This document shows, one piece after another, positions 36,136 through 47,574 of a stretch of 64,000 nucleotides of DNA. This stretch comes from Rhodamnia argentea (lineage: Eukaryota > Streptophyta > Magnoliopsida > Myrtales > Myrtaceae). Numbering within the stretch: the first letter of the stretch is position 1; every line of letters begins with the position of its first letter. Below the pieces are notes generated by a model. It worked only from the letters and a program-made list of their open reading frames with translations, was not told the DNA's origin and did not search any database. The position numbers and the translations under genes were made by a program. The stretch covers positions 620,001-684,000 of the forward strand of contig NC_063151.1 of the NCBI RefSeq assembly GCF_020921035.1, given 5' to 3'.

Positions 36136-38273
36136 TCACGCAAATTCGTAGACCTCGTTTGGCAATCTCGGCGCGAGCATTACCTCGAGCGGCGTCGCCT
36201 TATCGACCGTTATTCCGAAGCTCTCCAGCATATCCACTGGGGAATTGTCCGGAGTCGATACCTCGAACGCATGCAGGAGCCTAGCGAGCATAGAGTGCAC
36301 CGATTGAAGGCCAAAGGACATCCCGGGACAAATTCTCCTACCACCTCCAAATGGCAAGTACTCGAAATTACGGTCCTTCACGTCAACATCTTTGTGGAAG
36401 AACCTCTCGGGCTTAAACTCCATGGGTTCTGGCCATGCTCTTGGATCGGTTTGGATCTTCCACAAGTTGAAGATCAACCTCGTCCCTTTAGGGACGTGGT
36501 GCCCGTCGATGAGGCAATCTTCGGTTGATTCATGTGGCACGGCGAGCGGGCCGGCCGGGTGTAATCGCAGGGTCTCCTTCACTATGGCACGTAGGTAACT
36601 TAGGTTGGCCATGTCTGATTCATTCACGTATCTTTGTTTACCAATTTGAGCGTCTAGTTCTTCTCGAGCCTTCTTCAAAATGGGAAGATTGTTTAGCAGC
36701 AAAGAGACCGCCCATGTTAGGGTGATCATCACAGTATCCGTACCACCTGAGATGATGGCCTTCAAACAAGAAATACATATTATTTGCAGGTTTGAGATAT
36801 GAAGACTAAATAGGCATGATCACGATACTGTCAAAACAAAAGTGCATGTCGAATAAGGCGTGAAGGTCGGTCGGTCGGTGTGATGTGGGTTGAACATCGT
36901 CTTGCAATCTTAGTCACTGTTGTGACACAAATAACAAGTAGTAGAAGTCCGATACTCGTCTTACGAAATTTTCAGCGTCGGAAAACAAGGACTGAAACGT
37001 ATAAAGCAGTGATTTTAAGAGTGGGAAAACAAGGCGTACCAGGCATGTAGCTTTGACGACTGTATCAGCATCGTAACCTCCCATTTCCTTGCCATTGATG
37101 GTCGAAAGCATGACGTCCATGAAATCTCGATCACCGCCCTTCTCACTCGTACTTTTGCTGTTCCTTTTGTGCTCCTCTAACCAGCCACTTAGGATTGTGT
37201 CCAATTCTTTTGCGATCCTCCTCATGGACTTCTCATGGCCACCCAAGTCCAACCTTCTCAAGAAAGGAAGAGCATCCGCCACCGTGAAGACCCCTAGGAA
37301 ATGCAAGAATTCCACCAAGGCATGGTGCCACCGCTGCTCCTCTTCCTCATCCGCGGTGGCGATGCCGTTGCAGTAGCCCTTACCGGCTACGACCTTAAGG
37401 ACAATGCTCACAGACAAGTTTGCAAACCACTGCTTCAAGTCAATCAAGATGTGGCCTGTGGTAGAGATAGGCATAGGATTAGGGTTTTTAAATGGAGAAC
37501 TGAGAGATTTTATGAGACCACAACCAACTATTCTAAAAGTTGAAGCTGTTATACCATGAAAGAGTTGATGGGACCACAGCTAAATGTTCTAAAAGCTTAA
37601 GCTGATAAAAGAAAGCGTGGTTTAATATTTATATATTCCAACAAGAACACACTTCTATGTTAACGGAAAATGCTTGGCTTGGTTTTTTTCTCCACACCAG
37701 TAGTTGAATCGTTTCATACAGTAAAGTACCTGAATCATTCTTCTTCTCAGTCCAAAGCTTGTGCAACTCTCTAATGGCAATATCCGTCATCGAGGCCACG
37801 ATGGGGTTGACCAACGACTCGATCCTCCGGTTAGAGAGCAGTTCGGTGGTGGCGATTTTCCTCACTTCGCGCCAATACTGACCGTAAGGAGAAAACCCGA
37901 AAAAGGCGTGGTTGTAGCCCATGACTTCAGTGGCCAACAGCAGTGGACGAGACGCGAGGGCAAGGTCGTGCTTGGTGCAGCATTCCTTGGCTATCTCGGA
38001 GCTGCTGACCACCACGACCGGGAACAACCCGACCCGGACGGTGAAGATCGGTCCGTACTCGTCGGCCATGGACCCGAAGGTCCTGTGAGGATGTTGGGAT
38101 TTCGCTAGTATGGGCAAGTGCCCTACGACGGGCCATGCACCGGCAACTTCGGGTGGTGTTTTGAGCTTGCGAGATGAGGTCGATTTGAACCATACGTGGA
38201 TCGATAGAATGAGGATGGCTAGGATCGTTCCATACAAGTGGGTGGAGTTCAGGTCTTGAAGCAGAGACTCCAT
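36136..38273 (-). CDS. Cytochrome P450, CYP82-like (cluster gene D)
   Basis: Three exons (37730-38273, 37040-37455, 36136-36759) join in frame to 527 residues. Visible are a membrane anchor (about 12-32), hinge KTPPEVAGAWPVVGHLP, helix-C WREVRK, ExxR KETLRL, PERF and the heme loop FGGGRRICPG with Cys464. The I-helix reads SGGTDTV (324-330): the acidic-threonine pair is kept, but the first Ala/Gly is Ser and the second Thr is Val. PERF is followed by a two-residue deletion (FHKDVD versus LSSHKDVD in A). Introns are short (274 and 280 bp) and share positions and phases with A to C. A probable TATA box lies about 75 bp upstream, and the promoter has a second, orphaned copy near 42040-42190. Substrate unknown. 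Confidence 0.88.
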
Positions 38274-38345
38274 TTGGAGTTTTCAGTAGATGGATCGTTT
38301 GGTTGTGTGTTGCTAATTTTTGGAGGACGAGACGAGAGCATGCGA

Positions 38346-38353
38346 CTTATAAA
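38346..38353 (-). promoter_or_regulatory. probable TATA box of P450 gene D
   Basis: On the minus strand TTTATAAG lies about 75 bp before the ATG at 38273, the expected range for a plant core promoter with a short leader. Upstream sequence to about 38510 is conserved in a second copy near 42040-42190, which supports this being the promoter region. Confidence 0.4.
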
Positions 38354-38645
38354 GCTACAGGTTATGTTCCAATTGAGCATAAGAAGTCGCGACTCCTCGG
38401 ATGATCGTTGATTACTCCCCGAGTGCGACGGGTAAAGCACATCCCACGTGTTTCGGAAGTACGATTCCTACGTAACTTAGAGCAATTGGACTTTTGTACT
38501 TGAGATTCTTGACGAAAGGGAAAGCAAAGCGCGCGTGTCATTGCAGAGTTCTATGCGTCGATGAATAATGTGGCTGTGTGGGTACGTAAAATTGTCGCAA
38601 GTTACACGCTAAAAGAAAGCCACGCTATTGATGGCAAGGAAAAAA

Positions 38646-39316
38646 GGGAAAATTACCATACACAAAAAAAAAAAAAAAATCCTAAAGTATTTGTGTTGAT
38701 TGAGTCATATACTTTTTGAAGATTTGTCAATGTGGTCCATCCGATCAACTTTTATCCGTAATTGCTAACATGGATGGCATGCATCCGATGTGGCATGACC
38801 GGCGCCTACATGGATAATTTTAATAATTTTCTTTCATTTTTCTCTTCTTTTCCCAACGGTGGGTCAGCGAGGTTGCTAGCCAACCCTCGCCAGCCACAAG
38901 TTAGGTTTGGCTGAGGACCTCTACCCCTCTCCCAAATCCAATAGAGACGCAACCCTCGCTTGGATCTTCGCGAGGGCACAGAGGCCCTCACTCATGACTA
39001 GCAAGGGTTGCGACGCCCTTGGCGGACAACAAGCAAGGGCCCACCGGCCTCACCTAGACCTCGCCGCCTAGAGTTGTAAAAAACGCACAAAGCAAGGAAA
39101 AAAATAGAAAAAATATATGTAAAAATAGTAAAATTGTTCATGCCAGTTCATGTAACATAAGACGCTTGCATTTAGTGATTTCCGAACATAATTGGTCATA
39201 CGAACAACATTGGCAAATCATGATATGTTTAGCACTAAATTAGCATAATTAAAATGTTTAAGACTGAATTGGCATAAGTATAATAGGTTTATGACTTTTT
39301 GTTTTATAATTTTCCC
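38646..39316. mobile_element. AAAGTC-ended TIR element with GC-rich core
   Basis: It begins GGGAAAATTACC and ends in the approximate inverted complement (ATAATTTTCCC), with an AT-rich outer part and a GC-rich core (about 38855-39070) of CCCTCGC and GCAAGGG words. It has the same architecture as 43539-44167. The flanks AAGGAAAAA and AAGGGAACA may be a worn 9-bp duplication (7 of 9). No coding capacity. Confidence 0.6.
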
Positions 39317-39699
39317 AAGGGAACACTTATATCTGTTTTAAATAATATGTATACGTAACGTAGTCTAAGAGGGAAAACCTGAAAGAAGACAATTCTGCCA
39401 AAATTGCAAAGTTCCTTTACCCTGAAAAAAACTCAGGTAGATGTAGTAGTACAATGGTAAATCCAAGCACATTAAGTTCATTATGAAAAAATGCGTACCT
39501 TTGGCAAGAGTTTATGAGTGAGTTCCCATGCACATTAAGTACATTAAGTTCTTTTGTAATTTTGATGGATACAGATGAGTGAGTTTATGTTAAGTCACTT
39601 AAATGCATTTAGTAGAACTCCTTTACTATTTTTACGTGGACAAAAGTAGTTTATAAAGAACATGGAAATCTCTAGAGCTTAATATACTTAAAACACTTA

Positions 39700-39896
39700 C
39701 CACCCACCTGGGTGGCGCAGCTGGCTTGCGCACTCTTCCTCTCGCAAAAGGTCGAGTGTTCAAATCCCGGAGGCGTCGCGGGGTGACTTACCCGGTGGCA
39801 CGTGTGTGGTGGCTAGCCCGTGTTGCCCCCGGGGTTTACCCCCCGGCTGCCGGCCGTGCGGGGGTTCCCTGGGTAATCAAAAAAAAAAAAAAAAAA
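39700..39896 (+). mobile_element. tRNA-derived SINE with 16-bp target duplications
   Basis: It starts CCACCCACCTGGGTGGCGCA, has a tRNA-like box A (TGGCGCAGCTGG) and box B (GTTCAAATCCCGG), a GC-rich body, and ends in about 19 A residues. Perfect 16-bp direct repeats ATACTTAAAACACTTA flank it at 39684-39699 and 39897-39912. The intact duplication and clean A tail indicate a fairly recent insertion. Layout and the CCACC start match the SINE at 32676, so the two may be related families. Confidence 0.92.
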
Positions 39897-41020
39897 ATAC
39901 TTAAAACACTTAAAAAAATGTAAAGTTAATTAATAAAACACAAATCAAATGATCTTCCGTGTAAATGTTCATCCATTGCGTTGTGTTCAATTCAAGAGGA
40001 CATGCATCATGTACAGTACAGGTAAAAGGGATACCCTTAACACACCTATAAGACTTTACATCCCTTAGTCACAGACAAAACCACCAAAATGAACAAACCT
40101 ACCAGGTCCCCATGCTCACCTATCCCAGGTTAAGAACTTAAGATGATATGGAATATTAAATCAAAACTACAAAATACAATCATGGGTTACAGAAAAATGT
40201 CTTACTCGATTTTATTGGAAAAGACTAATTAAAATGATGAGGTAAATAAGAACATTTCATATAAAAAGGAAAAAGGTAAAAAAAGAGAGTAAAATATACT
40301 TAAAAAATATTAAAATATTATGTCCCCGGACGGCCGGCGCTGTCTGGCCAACCAAAATTTACTGGATTGACTGAAATGAAACAATTGCAAAAAGGTTTAG
40401 ACTGAATCGGCAAAAAAAAAAAAAGTTTATGACTGAATTGCCTCAATTGCAATAGGTTTACGACTTTTTTGGTAATTTTCTCTGCAATCAGCGCATTGAA
40501 AATCAAAATATTTCCTTGTTAAGTACATTTAACAAATGCTTTCCACGCACTCGTCAATAGTACTAAACAAAAAATAGCTACGGAACACCGTTTAGAACGT
40601 TTCATATAAAACTAGGTAAAAATATTAACTCAATTGATAGGGATTGGACCTTATCAATTTGGAATATAGCGAATTCAAAATTAAGGAAAGAAAATTATTT
40701 CCCGTGCATATGCGGAACATTGTGAATCACCTTTCTCCAGCCACGTTTTTCATGCAATTCACTTCATATTGTCCGTATGTTTTACCACTAATATACTTCA
40801 ACTCACTCAAACAGAAAACTACAGTTCACGTTTTTCATGCAGTCCACTTCGTATCGTCCAAATGTTTAACCACTAATATTAAATTCAACTCACTAAATTA
40901 GAACCCCTGCAACAGAAATTACAATATAGCCGCTTGATCAAGATTTATGTATCTACAAATTAGAGCCAAAACTCAGAAAGAAATGCATATGATGCAGCAA
41001 GAGAAGGAAAGTAACTACTT

Positions 41021-41049
<29 letters not shown>
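41021..41049. repeat. (AG)n microsatellite
   Basis: About 14 AG units with no adjoining gene; 370 bp from a (TC)19 tract. Confidence 0.9.
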
Positions 41050-41053
<4 letters not shown>

Positions 41054-41416
41054 AGTAACATATGCGTATTGTTAGTAAATATTCGTGTATTGTTTTTACT
41101 AACATAGAGCTGACAAAATTACATGCAACTGGACCAATTCTACCCGAGAGACTACCTTGAAAATCGGTCTCATTCCGATTCCAATAAATCTAAGCCACGG
41201 CCCACCGATGGAAGGGTCATAGAAGGTAAGCGGAGCAAGCGGTGTCGGTAAGCGAAACAGTGCCTTTGTCCGAGTGAAGAACCACTTGGGAACCAAACTA
41301 ACTAGACTGAATTTGGAACCGGTTTCACAAAGCCCAAAACAACCTAGTTTTTCTCTTGGCATATTTTTCTCTATCTCTCTTGTTATCTTTTCTCTCCAAC
41401 CCACTCAAGCACTTTG

Positions 41417-41420
<4 letters not shown>

Positions 41421-41458
<38 letters not shown>
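41421..41458. repeat. (TC)19 microsatellite
   Basis: A pure TC run. Together with the AG run at 41021 it could form a hairpin, but this may be chance. Confidence 0.92.
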
Positions 41459-41461
<3 letters not shown>

Positions 41462-41845
41462 TCGCCCTTGCTTGTTTGAGGCTTGCAACTCTCACTTCTT
41501 CCCGACTCGCCTTTGCTCGTTCGCCCTCATTCATCTTTTACTCTAAACATGCTCATATTATATTGCTATAAAAAAATGAAATAAAAAAAAAGAACAAAAG
41601 AAAAATAGGTTCTTGGGCAGACCTGGAATCAAACCGGAAATCAAGGTAGATTCCAAAGTCAATTTCAGGGCAAACAAGGTAGGATCCAAGTTCCAAAAAC
41701 TGAAAATCGATTCTTATATGGTAGATTTCAGGTTCCAATTGTGTAGCCTACCCACTCCAAAATTGATCGGCCCCAATAAAAGCAATACTTACAGGTACAG
41801 TTAGTTATTAAGCAGATGCAAGTACAAATCTTGCAACTTAACTAG

Positions 41846-42190
41846 AGCCATACATGGATTGATAGGATGTGGATGACAAGTACAAATCTTGCAACTTAAC
41901 TACTTTTTAAGGAAGAGCATGTCACCTATGCAGCTTCCCCTCCTAGGAATTTTTTTTTTTTTTTTGGGTTGTTGGAGTTGGTGGGGGGGTCGAAATTCCT
42001 AAGACCATTGATTACTAATGCAAAGTACGATTGAAAAACAAATTATGTTCCAACTGAGCTTAAGAAGTTGCAAAGCCTCGAGGTAATTATTGATTATTCC
42101 CCGAGCGCTACGCGAAAAGCACATCCCACTTGTTATGAGAAAACGATTCCTGCATAAGTTTGGAGTAATTGCACCTTTTGTTCTGGATGA
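41846..42190 (-). pseudogene. remnant of a D-like P450 exon 1 start and promoter
   Basis: The part 42040-42190 matches the promoter of gene D (about 38356-38510) almost throughout. Shared words include TTATGTTCCAA, CCCCGAG, AAAGCACATCCCAC, ACGATTCCT and GAGCAATTG-like segments. About 170 bp to the left, at 41846-41875, 'ccatacatggattgatagga' matches the exon 1 anchor region of D (about 38192). The rest of the gene is missing, and a 24-base direct repeat (aagtacaaatcttgcaactt core) brackets the exon scrap. I read this as the stub of a further tandem copy, mostly deleted. Confidence 0.6.
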
Positions 42191-42313
42191 CAGTGAAATC
42201 ACATCTGCCTTTAATATTTCATCCAAATATCTAAACTTAGGTCTCTATTTTAAATAATTGATCACTTATAATAATTCCAAAGTCTTATGTGTTGGTTAAT
42301 ATTATGCTGGAGT

Positions 42314-43270
42314 TCTCATTTACGATGCATGAATCAAAGTATGACGAGTTAGGCCGGGCGAAAATTTATCGGTGCGGTGACGTTAAATGTATTAGGTACA
42401 ATACAAACAATCGAGAAGAGGTGAATTGATTATTTAAGAAAACTTGAAACATTTTCGCATGAAGTGTTGGACATTGTGTAGAAAGTGCACTGGAATCATG
42501 CGCGTATTATAAACCGGTTATCTACGATCAAGAATATAAAGGAGTTAAACGGTTAGAAGAAATGCAAAGCATACTTATAGTGGTTCGGCCTATTCACTTG
42601 GCGGCCTACTCCACTTTCTCAGCTCTAATAGCATAAATCAATACTTACAAACGACAGCGATAATAAAAAGCAACAAATGCCACCTAAACTACCCAAAAAA
42701 CGGACCAAGTTACTTACAATATATTTTTGACAAAGATATGAAAGGGGTATTCTATTTGGAAACTAATAATCCTGTTGATTTCCTAGTATTGTGGAAGATC
42801 AAATTGGAATTGGAAGTTGTTTTGTCGGCACAGAGGATAGGAATGAACGATCACTGTCGGCGGCCTCCCTTTCCACACCAGTGATCGGAATGTTCGGTTT
42901 GAGTCATAACTACTAGTCATTTCAAGTGAGCTCGTAATAACCCTACCATTGTAACCCTACCATTGGTTACAAGTTGGAATAAAACCGGAGTAATCTTACA
43001 CTCGCGAGTCACGAGAGCGAAGAGGCGAAGAGAAGAGAATGGTGAAGAAAGACCAAAGTGCTATTTATTAAATGGATTGAAAGTAGATTTATAAATACTC
43101 ATACGTGAAATATAAGAAGGCCCATTTAAATTAATGTAAGTTAGAATATGGGCTTGTCACACGTGAAACCCGTCTGTCTTAGCACGGGGCCGAAAAAGCT
43201 TCATATCATTTGCGATGCATGAACTAAGCCAGACGAGTTATGCTTGGCAATTATTTATCGGTGCCGACAC
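42314..43270. repeat. segment bounded by imperfect direct repeats
   Basis: About 60-base direct repeats (left 42314-42381, right 43204-43270) share CGATGCATGAA, GACGAGTTA and TTTATCGGTGC words. Between them is about 820 bp containing 'gagaagaggtgaattgatt' and 'gtggttcggcctattcactt', words familiar from a widespread but poorly classified plant repeat. Either this is an element with divergent terminal direct repeats (LTR-like but very short) or an insertion that duplicated its target region. Confidence 0.45.
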
Positions 43271-43538
43271 ATAGGCTTTTTTATTAGTAAAAAAGGGTGA
43301 GAATGGGCAACCAGCGCCGGCGACTTATCTCAGACGTTACTACAGGACAACGCATCTTAGACATTACTACAGGAATTCCACAATCATAATGTTCGACTTA
43401 AATCATTACCGTTACTCATTTTGAGCGAACTCACAGTCATCGTCAATTCATTGATGGATGCGCACACGTTGAACCAATGGCAAGGAGAAAATTGCCAACA
43501 AAGTCATTTTGAATATTTTTCATTAGTTGTTGCCAGAA

Positions 43539-44167
43539 AGGGAAAATTACCAAAAAAGTCATAATCCTATTGTAATTATGTCAATTTAGTCTTAAATCTT
43601 TTTTGTTAATTCAATCATAAACCTTTTACATTTATGTCAATTCAATCTATTTGGTCGGCCGACACCGACGTAAATAATCTTTAATAGTACTTTAATATTT
43701 TTCAAAATTTTTAATTATTTTTGTTTTTAATAACATTTTTTCTGTCTTTTTCTTTTCTTTTCTTTTCTTGTTAGGGAAGTAGGAGGCCGTTAGACAAGGA
43801 CCTGCAAGCCCTCGCCGACCACCAAGCAATGGTCACAAGCCCTCGCTCGCAGCTGGGCGAAGGTCGCGACCCTCGCTGCGATCGGAAAGTAGCGAGGCCT
43901 CGTGGCCCTCACCCAATGGCTATCGACCTCCTACCAGCCCTAACAAATTAAATAAATAAAAAGACAAGAAAAAATTTATAAAAGAATAATTAAAAATTTT
44001 GAAAAATATTAAAATACCATTAAAAATTATCCACGTCGGTGTCAACCGACCAAATGGACTGAATTGACACAAAGACAAAAGGCTTAAGATTGAATTGGTA
44101 AAAAAAAAAGGTTTATGACCGAATGACATAATTACAATAGGTTTAAGACTTTTTTGGTATTTGTTCC
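43539..44167. mobile_element. Mutator-like non-autonomous TIR element with GC-rich core
   Basis: The left end GGGAAAATTACCAAAAAAGT and right end ACTTTTTTGGTATTTGTTCC are inverted repeats. Flanks TTGCCAGAA (43530-43538) and TTGCCGGAA (44168-44176) agree at 8 of 9, the target-duplication size of Mutator-like elements. The core (about 43780-43925) is GC-rich with repeated CCTCGC words. No transposase. This is the best-defined copy of the family also seen at 2405, 16540, 38646, 40320 and 47389. Confidence 0.7.
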
Positions 44168-44908
44168 TTGCCGGAAGCCTTGCTTATGCATAAATGCGTT
44201 GACAAACTCTTGTCCTAGTTTAATTTCGTTAATCAGCAAAATTTTTGGTACCTTCAAGTAACTCCGTACAGGTTTGCTTTTTCATTTGGAATCACTTTTC
44301 CGAAGAAGTTCCGGTGACGGAGTCGAAAAGTTAGTAAAGAACAATCGAAATTTAGGTAGAATCAAATTAAAAGTTTAGTCAACTTTTGGAGTAACAAGTG
44401 TGTCAAACAAATATGATGTTAATTAGGCTCCTTTTGTTTCGCGGAATAAGTTTTAGAAAAACATTTTTTTTCGAATTTTTTGGCGTTTGGTTTGTGAAAA
44501 ATAAGCTAGTGTAAAAAAATATTTTTTACCCATAAGAAAAACTCATTCAAAAGTGAGGAAAATATATATATATTTTTTGAAGAGGAAAACATTTTCCTCA
44601 TATTCCATTCCTCCTCTCTTTCAAATATTCTTTCTTTATAATGATTTTTTTAACTTTCTTTTTTGTTTTTTACTTATTTTTTAGAAATTCAAAAATTTTA
44701 TAATTTTTTTTTCTCTTTTTAAAAAATATTTTCTTTTCTTTTCTCCTTCTTCCTCCTCCTTTCTCCACCTGCCATGCTTCCTCCGCCGATCGCGGACCTC
44801 GTCGACGGCCAACAACTCGTCAATCGCCCATGTCGTAGATCGATAAGCCCTAATCTCACCTGTGACCGATCGTCGACGGTTGTCGAGGCCAATGACTAGC
44901 CAAAATTA

Positions 44909-44937
44909 GAAGAGAGAGAGAGAGAGAGAGAGAGAGA
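44909..44937. repeat. (GA)14 microsatellite
   Basis: A pure GA run following a GC-rich block (about 44780-44890) that again resembles the TIR-family cores. Confidence 0.9.
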
Positions 44938-45252
44938 TAAAAAAAAAGATTTGAAATCTAAAAAAATGAAAAGAAAAAATAAAAGATATTAAAATGAGTC
45001 CATGGAGGAAAATCAAATCTGATTTCCATACCAAACGACGAAAAATATTTTTGGGTCTTTTTAGTATTTTAGCCAAATACCAAAAAGCATTATCATTTTC
45101 TTGGAAAATAACTTTCTTGAAAACGTTTTTCGAAAATCTCATTTTTTCGCAAAACAAACAAAGCATGAATGTAAGCTAGAGAAAACCAAGATGTCCGAAA
45201 AGATTGCTAAAATTAACTTGGGATGTTTTACTTCCATAATCATTTTAATTAT

Positions 45253-45819
45253 TAGGGGTGAGCGGTTCCAACCGCTTCAGTATAGGTTCCACTTGAAACC
45301 TAGAACCTACTCTGCATATCTTGGAACTTAGAACCTACCGTGTCACAAGGTCTAAGGTCATACAGATTTCACTTATATTTTTAATTGGACGATTGTAGTG
45401 AATCATTACCTTTAATTACCACCATCTACGACTACAATCATTTACTTCAACTCATATTTAGACACACGAATAAATATGAAATATTAACAAAGTAAAAAAC
45501 AGTCATAAATATAGCTGAAAATGGAAGCTCGGACTAGTGGTTATAGATTACATACTCATCACCGGACGTCATGGAATACCGCATGATCGCGCGAAGAAAT
45601 ATACCAAGAAAAATATAAAAATTTGTTACGAGTTACATTACAAATTTCATATTTCACCTATTTAGAACTTGAAACCTACCCGTCAAAATAAGTTTTTTCA
45701 ATTTTTGGAACCTCGAATGTACCCTCCATACCTTGAAATCTAGAGCTAGACTAATTCCTCACCGGTCCGATTCCAGGTTCCAGATTCCAGATTCTACCCT
45801 AGAATCATGCTTATCCCTA
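45253..45819. mobile_element. hAT-like MITE (TAGGGGTGAGC ends)
   Basis: It begins TAGGGGTGAGCGGTTCC and ends GCTTATCCCTA, giving a short inverted repeat typical of plant hAT-type MITEs. The interior is made of 'ggttccaa' and 'gaaccta' words. Related worn sequence occurs at about 17860-18190, 41615-41770 and 54400-54760. No 8-bp target duplication could be confirmed. Confidence 0.45.
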
Positions 45820-47574
45820 CTACTTCTTTTCCTCTATACTTTTTATCATGGATCGAGATTCTATTCTTCCTTTTCTGGTTAATAGATGAAATAAGCCCCA
45901 CTTTCTTTCCCGTAGGAACATCTGGGCCTCCGATTTTAGCCAAGCGGCCGGCCTCAGCGATTTACATACCTCACGCTTTTACGGAAAGAATTACATGATG
46001 CTGATTTGAATAAAATCAAAACATATTTCATATGGTTATTTAATGAAGAAAAAGATAATATATCTGCTCCATAATATAAGAGATCGTTACACGTGACCTT
46101 AGGATTATTTAATGATTTGTTTATCCTCACTTATATGTAATTTAAGAAAATCCGATAAAATCATATGCAAAGATGATAGCGACGATATGTTTTACATGGG
46201 TTATGCATCTCTTATTCTCAAAGCATCCTTATTACTACCTTTTTTTTTGGGGGGGGGGGAGGGGGCGCAGTCGAAATACCAATTTCAATAGTTGGTTAGT
46301 GACAAAACATATGACTCGTTACAGCAATATGAGAGGAATATTATTAATCAACGTCTCCATAGCATTTGTTAAACAACCCCGATACATAAAAGTTTATCAT
46401 TTTCAATGCATCTTTTTACTCATATTGTATGTAATCAATGCATCGGAAACGAAGAATGTCCTCAAGAAACTCGTTAGTCAAATTCATATGATATGCACGA
46501 CATGTCTATAACCAAAATATCAATACGGTTTTGTACCGAAGATTAATCATTTATAGATGAGGGGGTGTGTGAACTTTTGATATGGGGAAGCCATGTTTGT
46601 CGCCGTTGATGGAGATAGAGGTCACTTGTGTAATCAGTAACTTACAAAAAACATTCGTATTATTATGAGACAACCGGCTAGGAAAAGTTTACACGACTCT
46701 GCATCGCACTAGTCGACAAATATAACAAGATGACAACCGGGTCAATCCATTCATCTTGTTGAATCTGATCGCACAATCGCCGTTCCCTGGAGGCTATCTC
46801 CAGCAAGACATGACATGAAAATGACCCGGCACATAATTTAGTTTGGATTAGTCCAAGATTCCCACTAGCTCTGGGAGTTCAATCATCAAGTGCAGAACAA
46901 CGGGACTTTCCACTCCATAGATATTTATCAGGTTTGCTCTGAAAGTCCTCATGACTAACGTAATTTACGGAAGTCTGTTTTCTAGAAGTAATTCTGAAAT
47001 GACAGCTACTACCATGACAATCTGATCATACTATTATTATTTCTAACTCTATAATTTTTCAATTAATGAGTACTTTATACAAAACACGCGATGATGATGT
47101 GTGGATCTATGATCAGAAATAACTAATAGTACTATTACATTGTCACGAAAGTATTTCCATTCTGAAATTGAAGGATTTCTTTCTTAAATAAAGCAATGGA
47201 ACAAAAAAAAAAGTAATGTCACAGTAATAATCCTGAACCAAACTTAGGGTTAATAATTCATGCCTACGTATCAAATTCGAGTTAATTGAGCCGATTGCAT
47301 GTCCCTGCAAAACCTTGTAATTTTTTATTTGCTATAAAAATTAAATTTTTTTTTTGCTAGAAGCTGTAAAAAATAATTTGTTCTATGGGAAAATTGTCCA
47401 AAAAGTACTAAACCCCGTTGCACTTTTGCCAATTCACGCATATTTTCTTTAAAGGGTCTGTAATGATATCCTCGATATATCTGCATCACCCTCAAAATCT
47501 CAGGACTTATTTACATTGACATGAAGCTCCTGATATTATTTGGATTTATTCTTTCTTCTTGGTCGATAGCGGAC

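Larger units (their letters stand above)
38274..47574. other. 9-kb repeat-rich intergenic region between P450 genes D and E
   Basis: No intact gene supported. It holds the promoter of D, two copies of the AAAGTC-ended TIR family (38646-39316, 43539-44167) plus one-ended fragments near 40320-40490 and 47389-47450. It also holds a SINE (39700-39896), several GA/CT microsatellites, the orphan D-like remnant (41846-42190), a segment bounded by direct repeats (42314-43270) and a hAT-like element (45253-45819). From 45820 to 47400 I see only AT-rich unique-looking DNA. The last 150 bases are the presumed 3' UTR of gene E. Confidence 0.5.

Noticed and set aside
39711-39775. possible tRNA gene (box A and box B)
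   Set aside because: No cloverleaf with a proper acceptor stem; the A tail and 16-bp target duplications show it is the head of a SINE.
47389-47470. a complete TIR element next to gene E
   Set aside because: Only the left end of the AAAGTC-ended family is recognisable; no matching right end was found.
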